Below are positions 1-9,238 of a stretch of DNA of 64,000 nt, one piece after another; the stretch's first letter is position 1, and the number at the start of each line of letters is the position of its first letter. The DNA comes from Deinococcus arboris (GTDB lineage Bacteria; Deinococcota; Deinococci; Deinococcales; Deinococcaceae): the NCBI RefSeq assembly GCF_009755355.1, contig NZ_WQLB01000010.1, positions 1-64,000 on the forward strand. The letters run 5' to 3'. The translations under genes and the position numbers were made by a program. The notes under the pieces were generated by a model, which worked only from the letters and a program-made list of their open reading frames with translations, was not told the origin of the DNA and ran no database searches.

Positions 1-2060
1 CTCATGCTCAGCGCCCGCTCCAGAAAGGCGTAAAGGTCAGCGGCCTGTTCAATGACCAGCGCTGTGGGCTTACCGGCCCCGTGCCCCGCGCGGGTCTGAA
101 TGCGCAGCAGGGTTGGGGCGGGGCCGCCCTGCGCCCGCTGCAAGGCCGCCCCGAACTTGAAGGAATGGGCCGGCACCACCCGGTCGTCGTGGTCGCCGGT
201 CGTAATCAGGGTGGCGGGGTAGCGCTCGCCTTCTTTCAGGGTGTGCAGCGGTGAATAGGCGCGCAGCACGTCGAACATGGCCGGATCGTCGCTGCGGCCG
301 TAGTCGCTGGCCCAGGCCCAGCCGATGGTAAAGAGGTGGTAACGCAGCATGTCCAGCACGCCGACATCCGGCAGGGCCGCTGCGAACAGGTCTGGCCGCT
401 GGGTCAGACAGGCGCCCACCAGCAGGCCGCCGTTGCTGCCGCCCTGAATCGCCAGCCGCTGCGGCGAGGTCCAACCTGTGGCCCCCAGGTGTTCGGCACA
501 GGCGATAAAGTCGTCAAAGACATTCTGCTTGCGTTCCCTGGTCCCGGCCAGATGCCACTCCTCGCCGTATTCGGCGCCGCCGCGCAGGTTGGCCTGCACA
601 TACACCCCGCCGCGCTCCAGCCACGCCAGCCGCGACACACTGAAAGTCGGGGTCAGACTGACGTTAAACCCGCCGTAGCCGTACAGCAGCGTGGGGTGGG
701 TGCCGTCCCTGGGCAGGCCGCGCCGCGCCACGATAAACAGGGGCACGCGCGTGCCGTCCGGGCTGGTGGCAAAGTCCTGGGTGACCTCATAGGGCGAGGA
801 GTCAAAGGGCAGGGTCGGCTCGGCCAGCGGCTCAAGGTCGCCGTCCGGCAGGGTCAGGCGGTAGGGGGTCGTGGGAGCCAGAAAAGACGTGAAGGTGGCG
901 TAGACCTCCGGGTCATCCGGGTGGGTGTTCAGGGCCAGGGTGCCGAAGGTGGGCAGAGCGATCTCGCGCTGCAGCGTGCCTTCGCGGCCGTACAGGTGCA
1001 GGCGGTGGCTGGCATCCCGCAGGGTCACCGTCAGCAGGCCGCCGGACACCACGTGCACGGCTTCCAGGGTGTCGGGTCCCTGGGGAATCAAGGTGCGGCG
1101 CTCGCCCGTCACGGCGTTCCAGGCCAGCAGTTGCCCGCGTGGGGCGTCCTCGTCGGTCTGCACGAACAGGGTGTCGCCGTCACTGCCGACCATCCAGTAG
1201 GCGGCCCGGAACTCGGAAACCAGTTCGGTGAAGGGGCCGTCCGAGGCCAGAGGGCGCACCCACAACAGCCTGCGCGGGTCGGTCCCCAGCCAGACCTGAA
1301 CCACCAGATACCGCGCGTCCTCGGTGACGGTCGCTCCAAACCCCCAGTCCGGCTGGTCGGGGCGGGCCAGGATCAGTTGATCCTCAGCCTGAGGGGTGCC
1401 TAGGCGGTGAAACATCAGGCGCTGGCCCCTATTGGTGCCGGTCAGGGCTTCGCCGGCGACGGGGGCGTCGTAGGCGCTGTAATAAAAGCCGCTGCCGTCG
1501 GGGTGCCAGGCCGCGCCGCTGAACTTGCTCCAGTCCAGCCTCTCGGCGCTGTCCTGGCCGCTGTCAATGTCCCGCACCTGCCAGCGCTGCCAGTCGCTGC
1601 CGCCGCTCTGGGTGGCGTAGGCCAGCTGGCGCCCGTCGCGGCTGACCGAGGCGCCCGCCAGCGCCACTGTGCCGTCCCCGCTGAGGGTGTTGGGGTCCAG
1701 CAGGGAGCGCCACGGGCCGGTGGGGGCCGGCGCCGTTTCCAGCACCGGCTGGTTCAGGAGGCCAGGGTTATATATCCGGAAAGACCGCCCGCCGCGCGTC
1801 CAGGGCGCACCCGGCTTGGCGTAGTCCCACAGGGCGCTCAGGCGCTGGCGGTAGTGGGCACGAGCGGGCAGGGCCGCCAGAAACGCCTCGGTGACCTCGT
1901 TTTGCTCGGCCACCCAGGCGCGGGTCTGGTCACTGTCAGGGTCTTCCAACCAGCGGTATGGGTCCGGCACCGGCACGGCCTCGCCGCGCGCGTTCGTGTA
2001 CACGTCTACGTGGTCGCCCCGGAGAGAAACCGGAACGGGCCGTGGGTGGGTTGAGGTCAC
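1..2060 (-). CDS. Prolyl oligopeptidase (S9A), 3' end beyond window
   Basis: This is a cytosolic serine peptidase of the prolyl oligopeptidase family, expected to cut short proline-containing peptides. About 686 residues are visible. The N-terminal YRWLEDPDS segment is typical of the family, the catalytic serine lies in GGSNGGLL, and the catalytic histidine lies in GHGAGKPT close to the left window edge, so only a few C-terminal residues should be missing. The GTG at 2060 is chosen because an in-frame TGA sits only 12 nt upstream and no ATG lies between. The gene reads on the minus strand, followed at a distance by accD-accA upstream of it. Family assignment is secure; physiological substrate is not known. 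Confidence 0.93.
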   Translation of the reverse strand, partial: MTSTHPRPVPVSLRGDHVDVYTNARGEAVPVPDPYRWLEDPDSDQTRAWVAEQNEVTEAFLAALPARAHYRQRLSALWDYAKPGAPWTRGGRSFRIYNPGLLNQPVLETAPAPTGPWRSLLDPNTLSGDGTVALAGASVSRDGRQLAYATQSGGSDWQRWQVRDIDSGQDSAERLDWSKFSGAAWHPDGSGFYYSAYDAPVAGEALTGTNRGQRLMFHRLGTPQAEDQLILARPDQPDWGFGATVTEDARYLVVQVWLGTDPRRLLWVRPLASDGPFTELVSEFRAAYWMVGSDGDTLFVQTDEDAPRGQLLAWNAVTGERRTLIPQGPDTLEAVHVVSGGLLTVTLRDASHRLHLYGREGTLQREIALPTFGTLALNTHPDDPEVYATFTSFLAPTTPYRLTLPDGDLEPLAEPTLPFDSSPYEVTQDFATSPDGTRVPLFIVARRGLPRDGTHPTLLYGYGGFNVSLTPTFSVSRLAWLERGGVYVQANLRGGAEYGEEWHLAGTRERKQNVFDDFIACAEHLGATGWTSPQRLAIQGGSNGGLLVGACLTQRPDLFAAALPDVGVLDMLRYHLFTIGWAWASDYGRSDDPAMFDVLRAYSPLHTLKEGERYPATLITTGDHDDRVVPAHSFKFGAALQRAQGGPAPTLLRIQTRAGHGAGKPTALVIEQAADLYAFLERALSM

Positions 2061-2165
2061 GCCCGCATTGTTTCAGGTGTGGCGGAGGCGCGCATCAGCA
2101 TGTTCGCAGAGCTACTCGAAGGGCCACGCCTTCTGAACGACGTGGCTCCTCTTCGGCTCCTTTTT

Positions 2166-3113
2166 TTATTCCCTATACGCGCCCAGTTTGCGGAAGCGGG
2201 CCGCACGGCTGGTCTTCAGGACCTCAGGAGTCTGCGCCATCAGGTCGCGCAGGTGACGGCTGACCGCCTCGCCCACCGCTTCGGCTGCCGCGTCGGCGTT
2301 GCCGTGGGCGCCGCCCAGCGGCTCGGGAATAACCTCTTCCACGATGCCCAGGGCCAGCAGGTCGGGGGCGGTCAGTTTCAGGGCCTCGGCGGCCAGAGGG
2401 GCCTTGCTGGCGTCTTTCCAGATGATGCTGGCCGCGCCTTCAGGCGAAATCACCGAGTACCAGGCATTTTCCTGAATCAGGACGCGGTTACCCACACCCA
2501 CCGCCAGCGCCCCGCCACTGCCGCCCTCGCCAATCACCACATTGATGACAGGCACGCGCAGGGTCAGCATGCGGCGAATGCTCTCGGCAATGGCCCAGCC
2601 CTGGCCGCGCTCCTCGGCCTCCAGGCCGGGGTAGGCGCCCTGGGTGTCTACCAACGCCACCACCGGCAGGCCAAATTTGTCGGCCAGGTCCATCAGGCGC
2701 ACGGCCTTGCGGTAGCCTTCAGGGTTGGCGCTGCCAAAGCGGCGCTTGATTTTGCTCTTGGTGTCGCGGCCCTTTTGTTGCAGCAGCAGCATGACCGGTA
2801 CGCCCTGCCAGCGCGCCGGCCCGCCAATCAGGGCGGGGTCGTCGCCGTAGCGGCGGTCACCGTGCAGCTCGGTGAATTCGGTGCACAGGCGGTCTACATA
2901 GTCCAGGGCGGTGGGGCGGCCCTGGGCGCGGGCCAGCTGCACCCGCTCCCAGCGGCTGACCGGCTGCTGGGCCTGCTCGGTTTGCAGGCGCTGCACCTCG
3001 GCGCGCAGGGGATGAATGGCGGCGTCCAGATTCTGACCGGTCTTCTGCGCGGTGGCTTCCAGGTCGCGCACCCGCGCCTCCAATTCCCGCAGGGTGTCTT
3101 TCAGGGCGGTCAT
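2166..3113 (-). CDS. accA: Acetyl-CoA carboxylase carboxyltransferase subunit alpha
   Basis: AccA pairs with AccD to form the carboxyltransferase that moves the carboxyl group from biotin to acetyl-CoA, giving malonyl-CoA for fatty acid synthesis in the cytosol. The 315-aa product is the usual length. It has the N-terminal helical region followed by the crotonase-like core with the VDTQGAYPG and [10 protein letters not shown] signatures that form the acyl-CoA and biotin pocket. Its ATG overlaps the accD stop codon (ATGA at 3110-3113), so the two subunits are translationally coupled, as expected for equimolar partners. Confidence 0.98.
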   Translation of the reverse strand: MTALKDTLRELEARVRDLEATAQKTGQNLDAAIHPLRAEVQRLQTEQAQQPVSRWERVQLARAQGRPTALDYVDRLCTEFTELHGDRRYGDDPALIGGPARWQGVPVMLLLQQKGRDTKSKIKRRFGSANPEGYRKAVRLMDLADKFGLPVVALVDTQGAYPGLEAEERGQGWAIAESIRRMLTLRVPVINVVIGEGGSGGALAVGVGNRVLIQENAWYSVISPEGAASIIWKDASKAPLAAEALKLTAPDLLALGIVEEVIPEPLGGAHGNADAAAEAVGEAVSRHLRDLMAQTPEVLKTSRAARFRKLGAYRE

Positions 3114-3964
3114 GCACTGGCCTCGCGTCTGGTGAGCAGCCCCAGCAGAGAGGCCAGGTAACTGCGCTGTTCACGCCGGTCCACCACGGCGTCCACCATG
3201 CCGTGTTCCAGTAGAAACTCGGCGCGCTGAAAGCCCTCAGGCAGATTCTGGCGGATGGTCTGCTGAATGACGCGCGGCCCTGCGAAACCAATCAGGGCGC
3301 CCGGCTCGGCCACAATCACGTCAGCAATCGTGGCGAAACTGGCGGTCACGCCCCCGGTCGTGGGGTCGGTCAAGATGCTGACATACGGCAGGCCACGCTC
3401 GGCCAGGGTTTCTAGCGCCACGGTGGTCTTGGCCATCTGCATCAGGGACAGGGCGCTTTCCTGCATGCGGGCGCCGCCGCTGGCGGTCACGATCAGCAGC
3501 GGCGTACCGGCTTCAGCAGCGTATTCGGCCGCGCGGGCAATCTCCTCGCCCACCACGCTGCCCATGCTGCCGCCCGAAAAGGCAAAGTCCATCACGGCGA
3601 CGGTGACTGCCTGCCCCAGCAGGGTGCCGCGCCCAGTCAGGATGGCGTCGGGACGGCCCGTCTTTTTCTGCGCGCGGCGTAGACGCTCAAGGTAGCTCTC
3701 GGTGTCTACAAAGTTCAGGGCATCGGTGGGCTGAACCCGGCCCGAGTGCTGGACAAAGCTGCCCTCATCCAGCAGGACGCTGACGCGCTGCGCGGCGTCC
3801 AGCCGCAGGTGATGGCCGCACTTGGGGCACACAAAGGCGCTGGCTTCCAGCTCACGGTTATACAGCCCTTCTTTGCAGGCGGGGCACTGGGTCCACAGAT
3901 CAGGCAGGTCGGTGCCCGGCTGCACTTGCGGGCGGCGACGGCGAAAGAAACGGTCAAGGGCCAT
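3110..3964 (-). CDS. accD: Acetyl-CoA carboxylase carboxyltransferase subunit beta
   Basis: AccD is the beta subunit of the acetyl-CoA carboxylase carboxyltransferase. The 284-aa protein carries the N-terminal zinc ribbon typical of bacterial AccD, with cysteines at about residues 27, 30, 46 and 49, then the crotonase-fold core ([14 protein letters not shown] motif and [10 protein letters not shown]). A GAGGAG ribosome site stands 9 nt before the ATG, in contrast to the leaderless starts common elsewhere in the window. It is the first gene of the accDA operon; the 180-bp region upstream shows no other gene. Confidence 0.98.
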   Translation of the reverse strand: MALDRFFRRRRPQVQPGTDLPDLWTQCPACKEGLYNRELEASAFVCPKCGHHLRLDAAQRVSVLLDEGSFVQHSGRVQPTDALNFVDTESYLERLRRAQKKTGRPDAILTGRGTLLGQAVTVAVMDFAFSGGSMGSVVGEEIARAAEYAAEAGTPLLIVTASGGARMQESALSLMQMAKTTVALETLAERGLPYVSILTDPTTGGVTASFATIADVIVAEPGALIGFAGPRVIQQTIRQNLPEGFQRAEFLLEHGMVDAVVDRREQRSYLASLLGLLTRREASA

Positions 3965-4145
3965 GCGGTCAAACTCCTCGTCAGAAGGGTGAAAAACAGC
4001 GGCTGTGTGTCAAACAGTGCCGGTACAGGTGAAAACACAGACTTCCGGTGTGGCTTGTCCTGGCGCACCCGCCAGGCCGAACTTCCTACCCGCGCATTCT
4101 AGGGTGCCCCCTGCGGCTGCATTGCACCGGGTTCAAGGCGCGCGC

Positions 4146-4589
4146 CTAGCCCAGCTTGCCTTTCAGGTAGTCGTCCAGCTGCGCCAGTTGCAGGTTCAGG
4201 TCGCGGCTCAGGGCGTCCACACGCGCACTCAGGGCCGCCACCTCGCCGGCATTCTGGCCTGGTCCCAGGGTGTGAAACCGGGCGTCCAGATGCTCCTGCA
4301 ATTGGGCAAAGCGGCTGCCTTCCTGGCTGTCCAGGCTGACCCGCAGGGCTTCCATATCGCGCAGCAGCCGAGCGCTGTCGGCCTGGGCCCGCAGACCCGC
4401 AATTCCCGCCCAGGCGTAAAACAGCACCATCAGCAGGGTGCCCAGAATGAGCAGAATCAGCCCCATCGGCACGCCCTGATAGGTCACGAAGCCCAGGCTC
4501 AGGGTGTGCGGAAACATCAGCGCGTTGGTGTTCAGCAGGGCAAACAGCCCGAGCAGCACCAGTAGAACAATCAGGACCACCGTCCGCAT
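4146..4589 (-). CDS. LapA-like two-helix membrane protein
   Basis: The product (about 147 aa) has two hydrophobic helices, one at residues 3-20 and one at about 41-60, joined by a short loop, then a soluble C-terminal tail predicted to be helical and probably coiled coil (regular Leu/Arg/Glu heptads). This is the layout of the LapA (DUF1049) family of inner-membrane proteins, whose E. coli members act in lipopolysaccharide assembly; a Deinococcus role is unknown. The ATG at 4589 is preferred to a GTG 36 nt upstream because AAGGTAGG lies 9 nt before it. The gene is divergent from cutA. Confidence 0.75.
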   Translation of the reverse strand: MRTVVLIVLLVLLGLFALLNTNALMFPHTLSLGFVTYQGVPMGLILLILGTLLMVLFYAWAGIAGLRAQADSARLLRDMEALRVSLDSQEGSRFAQLQEHLDARFHTLGPGQNAGEVAALSARVDALSRDLNLQLAQLDDYLKGKLG

Positions 4590-4686
4590 AGGGGGCAGCC
4601 TACCTTGCAGCACCCCTGCCGCCACTTGTGGGAACGTTCACGCACCCTCTGCTCCTCATGCCGCCCCGGCGTATGCTGCACTTCTT

Positions 4687-5007
4687 ATGTCACTTGTCGT
4701 GCTGGTCACCCTTCCCCCGGAACGGGCGCTGGATTTGGCCCGGATTCTCGTCAGTGAACACCTGGCTGGTTGCGTCAATATCGTGCCGGGTCTGCAAAGC
4801 GTCTACCGCTGGCACGGCGACGTGGCCGAGGACCCTGAAAGTCTGCTGCTGATTAAAACCAGCGGCGAGCAGTACCCCGACCTTGAGGCCCGAATCAAGG
4901 CCCTGCACCCCTATGAGGTCCCCGAGATTATTGCCCTGCAATACGACCGCGCCCTGCCCGAATTTCAGGCGTGGCTGCGCGGCGCCCTGGAACCGGGTTC
5001 AAGGTAA
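4687..5007 (+). CDS. cutA: Divalent-cation tolerance protein CutA
   Basis: CutA1 is a small trimeric protein with a ferredoxin-like fold; it was linked to copper tolerance in E. coli, but its biochemical role is unsettled. The 106-aa product is full length, with the conserved CVNIVPGLQSVYRW segment, LLLIKTS and the HPYEVPEI motif near the C terminus. The ATG at 4687 is chosen over upstream in-frame starts because it begins the conserved domain exactly and a TATGCT -10 box lies 9 nt upstream. A hairpin terminator follows at once. Confidence 0.95.
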   Translation: MSLVVLVTLPPERALDLARILVSEHLAGCVNIVPGLQSVYRWHGDVAEDPESLLLIKTSGEQYPDLEARIKALHPYEVPEIIALQYDRALPEFQAWLRGALEPGSR

Positions 5008-5025
5008 AGCCCAGGCAAAAAAGAG

Positions 5026-5055
5026 TCCCCCGGCCAGGTAGCCGGGGGGTTTTTG
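5026..5055 (+). terminator. Intrinsic terminator after cutA
   Basis: A perfect 8-bp stem (CCCCCGGC at 5027-5034 with GCCGGGGG at 5041-5048) closes a 6-nt loop and is followed by a run of T. It ends cutA and may also act on the convergent lipoprotein gene. Confidence 0.9.
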
Positions 5056-5068
5056 TTGGAAACCTCTT

Positions 5069-5707
5069 TCAGGAAAAGTCGGACAAGATGACCTTGGGGT
5101 TCTTGACCTTGAAGGAGATGGTGCAGCCGGCCAGGCTGTCCTTATCGGCGGTAATTTCAGCAGTGACGCTGGCCTGGTTGGGGCCGCCCTGGGTCAGCAC
5201 CCGGATAAAAGCGTCGGTGTCGGCAGCGCCCGCTTTCACGCTGGCCACTGTGTCGGACACGGCGTAGGTGCCGGTCGCGCCCTGACGGGTCAGCGTAAAA
5301 ACCGTGCCCGGCGCGGCGCTGAACATGGCCTTGCCCGAGGCGTCACTGACCTCGACCTTGAGCGACTTGAGGGTCACAGCTGCGGTGGCCGGCGCCGTCA
5401 GCAGGCAGGTCCCTGCCAGCGTGGCCTCACTGAAACCGGCCTGGAACTCCAGGGCGTGCGGGCGGATATCAAACGGCACGTCCTTGGGATAGGCGATGTC
5501 TGCAAAGGTTTCGCCGCGCGTGGAGTAACTGACGCTGCCCTTGACGGCGGCGGGTTGCAGCGCCGAGTCCGAGGTCAGGGTCTTGCCTTCCAGGCCAGCC
5601 GGGTTGGTCACGGTTTGCGGCGGCACGAAAGCGCCGACCACCTTGCCGCAGCTGGCAAGGGCGGCCATCAGGCTCAGAAGAGCAACGGTCTGGGACAGCT
5701 TGTTCAT
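5069..5707 (-). CDS. Putative lipoprotein of unknown function
   Basis: The 212-aa product starts with a short basic segment, a hydrophobic helix and a lipobox-like LASC-G at residues 17-21, so it is expected to be a lipid-anchored exported protein. The remainder is rich in Thr, Val, Ala and Ser with alternating hydrophobic residues, suggesting a beta-sandwich. I recognise no family. AAGGAG lies 5 nt before the ATG at 5707, supporting the start. The gene ends convergent with cutA, sharing the terminator region. Confidence 0.8.
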   Translation of the reverse strand: MNKLSQTVALLSLMAALASCGKVVGAFVPPQTVTNPAGLEGKTLTSDSALQPAAVKGSVSYSTRGETFADIAYPKDVPFDIRPHALEFQAGFSEATLAGTCLLTAPATAAVTLKSLKVEVSDASGKAMFSAAPGTVFTLTRQGATGTYAVSDTVASVKAGAADTDAFIRVLTQGGPNQASVTAEITADKDSLAGCTISFKVKNPKVILSDFS

Positions 5708-5982
5708 AGGGACTCCTTGCGAGGGACAGGGTCACGGAACTGACCTCTTGTCCATAAAGTTTAGCCAAAGCGGCCTCTCATGTCATCGGTCACGGTTCAT
5801 GGAGGTCTTGAGGTTTCCGGGCACAGTCAGCTGCAAGAGTTCTGTCAGAGACGAGACCTGCACTCACTGTGGCCCCAGAGGCGAGCGGAGCCATGCAGTC
5901 GGACACACCGGCGATTCTCTGACATTGAGGTGGAGCTGCACCGCCTTCAAAGCAGCGCACAACCGCTGTCAGGCGCTTCCTC

Positions 5983-7062
5983 TTACTCTTCCAGATTCAC
6001 GCTGGCCTTGGGCACCAGGACCACTCGCGTTTCGCGGAGTTCCTCGCCGCGCTGGTAGGTCAGGGTGACCGTGTCGCCCACAGCTAAGCGGCGCACCGCC
6101 TGAATGACGGCGTTGGCGTCGCGGGTTCGCTGACCATTGACCCGGACAATCACGTCGCCCAGGCTGACCAGCTTCCCCTGACCGTCACGCACGTTGCCGC
6201 GTAGCCCCGCCCGCTCCGCAGGACTGCGGCGGGCCACGCCGTCGATGACGCCGCCCGCCAGCTCGGTGCGGCCACTGTGGACCGTATCGAAAATCAGCCC
6301 CACCACCGGCACATCTTTCGTTTCTCCGGCTCTCAACGAGGCAATCAGGGCGTTGCCCTCAGTGACAGGCACGGCGTAGCTGCGCCGGGTCTGGCCGCTG
6401 ACATCCACGCTGATGTAACTGACCACCCCGATGGCCTGTCCATTGCCGTCAATGATGGGGCCGCCGCTGTCCCCAGGCGCCAGCGGCGCCGTCATTTCGA
6501 GGGTGCCCTGCGGGAACGTCACGTCGCTGGACGGCGTGTCCAGGCCCAGCAGTTGCCCGCGCCGGGGCTGCAGGAAGTCACCCCCACTGTTGCCCACCGC
6601 CAGCACCGTTTCGCCCACGCGTGGCGGACGGGTGGCCAGCTTGAGGTAAGGAAAGGGGCCGCGCCCCCGCACCTGGAGCAGCGCCACGTCCGCGCTGGCG
6701 TCAAAGGCCGTCACCTGCGCCGAATACGAGCGCCCCGAGAGCGTGCTGACCTGAAATAGGCGGCCCCCGCTGACCACGTGGTAGGCGGTCAGGACCTGCC
6801 CGGTCTCGCTGATGAAAAAGCCCGTGCCGATGCCCGCGTTGCGGGTGCTGGGGTTCACGCTTTCCACGCGCACGCTGGCCGGGCGGCTTTTCTCGAAGAG
6901 GGCGCGTGTGGCGGCCGGAAGTTGATTGGGCAGGGCTGGGGCCGCAGACGGGCCGGGCACCGTGACCACCGGCGCCGGCTGAAACGGCAGCCGCAGGTCG
7001 GGCAGCAGGTAGGCGGCCAGCGCCAGCAGCAGCAAAACAGGAAGCCAGGGCGAAGCGCGCAC
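5983..7062 (-). CDS. HtrA/DegP-like serine protease with PDZ domain
   Basis: This is a membrane-anchored envelope protease of the S1C type, probably handling misfolded exported proteins. An N-terminal hydrophobic helix (WLPVLLLLALAAYLL) is a signal anchor. The trypsin-like domain has the triad in AYHVVSGG (His), SADVALLQV (Asp) and APGDSGGPI (Ser), and one C-terminal PDZ domain follows with VARRSPAERAGLRGN and VIVRVNGQRT. The open frame reaches a TTG at 7143, but I prefer the GTG at 7062: TACACT lies 6 nt before it and the extra 27 residues precede the membrane anchor without adding a known feature. The start is therefore an inference. It is transcribed away from the padR operon. Confidence 0.9.
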   Translation of the reverse strand: MRASPWLPVLLLLALAAYLLPDLRLPFQPAPVVTVPGPSAAPALPNQLPAATRALFEKSRPASVRVESVNPSTRNAGIGTGFFISETGQVLTAYHVVSGGRLFQVSTLSGRSYSAQVTAFDASADVALLQVRGRGPFPYLKLATRPPRVGETVLAVGNSGGDFLQPRRGQLLGLDTPSSDVTFPQGTLEMTAPLAPGDSGGPIIDGNGQAIGVVSYISVDVSGQTRRSYAVPVTEGNALIASLRAGETKDVPVVGLIFDTVHSGRTELAGGVIDGVARRSPAERAGLRGNVRDGQGKLVSLGDVIVRVNGQRTRDANAVIQAVRRLAVGDTVTLTYQRGEELRETRVVLVPKASVNLEE

Positions 7063-7136
7063 GCAGTCAGTGTAGAGCGCCGGCCAAGCGGCGACGGTGG
7101 CGAAGGGCACGGGGTCAGCCAGGGCCACATCCTTAG

Positions 7137-7166
7137 TTGACAAGGTAGTGGGCGTTCACTACCTTG
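7137..7166 (+). promoter_or_regulatory. padR promoter covered by a perfect 26-bp palindrome
   Basis: A near-consensus promoter is visible: TTGACA at 7137-7142, a 17-bp spacer and TACCTT at 7160-7165. CAAGGTAGTG (7141-7150) and CACTACCTTG (7157-7166) form a perfect inverted repeat with a 6-bp centre, covering the spacer and the -10 box. Binding of a dimer here would block RNA polymerase. PadR proteins are known to repress their own promoters through such palindromes, so PadR is the likely ligand (inference). Confidence 0.85.
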
Positions 7167-7194
7167 TGATGCAAGAGACTGCGGGAGGCCCCTG

Positions 7195-7524
7195 ATGAAC
7201 CCACTGAAATCTGGCACGCTTGACCTGGCCCTACTGGCCGCTTTGCAGGATCAGCCCCGCTACGGCCTGGACATTCTGAAACACGTCAACGGGCGCAGCG
7301 GCGGCCTGTTTGACCTGAAAGAAGGCAGCCTGTACCCGGCGCTGCACCGCCTGGTAAAAGCAGGCTGGGTCCAGAGCGAATGGCAGCCCAGCGACCGGGG
7401 CGGGGCGCCGCGCAAGGTCTACCGCCTGACTGAGGACGGCCGGCGCGCCCTGCACGCCAAGCGCCAGGAGTGGCAGACCTTACGCGGCGCGCTGGACGCC
7501 CTGCTGCTAGGGCGGCTGGCATGA
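7195..7524 (+). CDS. PadR-family transcriptional regulator
   Basis: The 109-aa protein is a compact PadR repressor of the small (PadR-s2) type: an N-terminal winged helix with LALLAALQDQPRYGLDIL and GSLYPALHRLVKAGWV, the family's signature for the wing and recognition helix, then a short C-terminal dimerisation helix. A GGGAGG site lies 6 nt before the ATG. It is the first gene of a two-gene operon; its stop overlaps the start of the membrane protein gene (ATGA at 7521-7524). PadR/membrane-protein pairs of this kind commonly respond to envelope or drug stress. Auto-repression is likely through the palindrome at 7141-7166. Confidence 0.95.
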   Translation: MNPLKSGTLDLALLAALQDQPRYGLDILKHVNGRSGGLFDLKEGSLYPALHRLVKAGWVQSEWQPSDRGGAPRKVYRLTEDGRRALHAKRQEWQTLRGALDALLLGRLA

Positions 7525-8591
7525 GGGCCGCCCGCACACCCCGCCCGGCGCGCCGCGCCGCCCTGACCCTGGAAGCCTACCTGCGCCGCGCCACCCGTGG
7601 CCTGCCCGCCGCCGAGCGCCTGGACGCCGCCGCCGAACTCCGCACGCACCTGCTGGGCCGCGTGGCCGAACACCAGGCTCAGGGCTTTTCCCGTGAGGAA
7701 GCCGAGTTTCTGGCGGTGCGGGCGATGGGTGACCCACAGCCGGTCAACCGGGGCTTGCTGGGCCACGCCTTCACGCACCGCGCCGGCTGGTTGACCCTGG
7801 GCGCGCTGCTGCTGAGCGGCCTGGGCTGGGTGACCTACCGGGAGTGGCTGCCCCCACGTGAAGGCGCGCGGTTTGAGGCTGTCAATCAGCAGGATGTTGC
7901 CGCTCTTTTCGCCGCTTCGGATGCTCCGCGGGGCATTTATCAGGCTGTGACTCTGACCTTACCGAAGGGCACACAGTCGGTCATCTTCGCCCACCTCTCC
8001 GGGTCGGCTGGGGGCCGTCAGGACAACCTGATGGTCAACACCTATCCCGCCGCCAAAGTGACTGCTCAAAACATCCGGGGCCGCATTCCAGGCAGTTACC
8101 GCGACCAGCTTCGCCTGCTGCTGACCACACAGCGCCTGACTTGCGGGGGGCAGCCGCAGGCCAGGCTCTACGCAGCAGAGCGCCCCTGGCCTTCTCCTTT
8201 CTGGAACACCGGCGCCCACCTGAGTGGCGGCGCCGTGAGTGCGTCCACAGAGGCCTGTGACGATCCCAGGGTGCGCCTGCGTGAACGGGGCAATCTCTTC
8301 CGGACTGTGGTCAGGCCCGATGGAGAGAATGCGGTGCTCACCGGCCACCAGCCCCTCCACCTGAACGAATGGACGGTCCTGGCCCGCCTGATTGTTGATC
8401 CGCAGGCCGACCCCGATGCTTCTGGCTTGCCTGTTGGGGGCTACAGCAACCAGGCGCGTGGGAGTTACGTCGCCGTCATGCCGCTCAACAGGACAGCGGG
8501 GGCGTGGGACGGCTCCTCGGAGCGCCCTGGCCTGATCCGGTTGTCCACCGAGCGCGAACCGCTGCCCCCCCTACCGCCCGCCGTGCCCTGA
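7521..8591 (+). CDS. Permease-prefix membrane protein coupled to padR
   Basis: The 356-aa product has an N-terminal helical region (about residues 15-75, LEAYLRRATRGLPAAERLDA then a conserved EEAEFLAVRAMGDP) like the permease-prefix domain found on proteins encoded next to PadR regulators. One clear membrane helix follows at about 90-106 (WLTLGALLLSGLGWVTY). The remaining 250 residues are probably extracytoplasmic and contain two cysteines that could pair. I recognise no enzyme motif. The start overlaps padR by 4 nt, so the protein is almost certainly made under PadR control; a stress-sensing or envelope role is inference only. Confidence 0.8.
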   Translation: MRAARTPRPARRAALTLEAYLRRATRGLPAAERLDAAAELRTHLLGRVAEHQAQGFSREEAEFLAVRAMGDPQPVNRGLLGHAFTHRAGWLTLGALLLSGLGWVTYREWLPPREGARFEAVNQQDVAALFAASDAPRGIYQAVTLTLPKGTQSVIFAHLSGSAGGRQDNLMVNTYPAAKVTAQNIRGRIPGSYRDQLRLLLTTQRLTCGGQPQARLYAAERPWPSPFWNTGAHLSGGAVSASTEACDDPRVRLRERGNLFRTVVRPDGENAVLTGHQPLHLNEWTVLARLIVDPQADPDASGLPVGGYSNQARGSYVAVMPLNRTAGAWDGSSERPGLIRLSTEREPLPPLPPAVP

Positions 8592-8616
8592 GGCGCTCTC
8601 CCCTACCCTGAGGGGT

Positions 8617-9114
8617 ATGCGGTACTGGCTGCTGAAATCTGAACCCGACGTCTTCGGCTACCCTGATCTAGAGCGCGCCGGACGCGAACCCTGGAACGGC
8701 GTGCGCAACTATCAGGCCCGCAATTTTCTGCGCGAAATGGCCGAGGATGATCTGTGTCTCTTTTACCACTCCAACGCCAAACCCCCCGGCGTGGCCGGCG
8801 TGGCTCGGGTGGTGCGCGCCGCCCACACCGACAACCTGCAATTTGAGGCCAGCAGTCCTTACTTTGACCCCAAAAGCACCCCAGAGGCCCCGCGCTGGAG
8901 CATGGTGGAGGTGGCCCCGGTGCAGGCCTTGCCCCGCGTGGTCACGCTGGACGAGTTGCGCGCCCTGCCCGAGTGGGCTGGGTCACCGCTGACTGGCAAA
9001 GGCTCGCGCCTCAGTGTGCTGCCGGTCACAGCCGAGCAGTGGCACAGCGCGCTGCTGGCCTCTGGCCTGGCGCCGGAGGACGCTGAACACCACTTACTGA
9101 CCGCCGGTCTTTGA
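8617..9114 (+). CDS. EVE domain protein
   Basis: A single EVE domain (PUA-like fold) makes up the whole 165-aa protein: the characteristic start YWLLKSEPDVFGY, then WNGVRNYQARNFLR, FYHSN, and GVAGVARVVR. EVE domains bind modified bases in RNA or DNA; stand-alone bacterial members are related to human THYN1, and their substrate is usually unknown. TACCCT lies 7 nt upstream of the ATG, giving a leaderless start. The upstream padR operon ends 25 nt away, but this gene has its own promoter box. Confidence 0.93.
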   Translation: MRYWLLKSEPDVFGYPDLERAGREPWNGVRNYQARNFLREMAEDDLCLFYHSNAKPPGVAGVARVVRAAHTDNLQFEASSPYFDPKSTPEAPRWSMVEVAPVQALPRVVTLDELRALPEWAGSPLTGKGSRLSVLPVTAEQWHSALLASGLAPEDAEHHLLTAGL

Positions 9115-9185
9115 AAACAGGCCAGGGCAGGCGTACAGTTCAGGCGTTTAGCCACAATTCATCTGATGTTGAGACGTTTCGCACA

Positions 9186-9200
9186 AGTGACCGGGTCACT
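9186..9200. promoter_or_regulatory. 15-bp perfect palindrome upstream of a small ORF
   Basis: AGTGACC and GGTCACT flank a single central G. It lies 39-53 nt before the 31-aa ORF at 9239 and could be an operator; no regulator is encoded beside it. Confidence 0.45.
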
Positions 9201-9238
9201 GTCACATGAACGTCAGATAAAGAAAGGGAGAATGCCGT

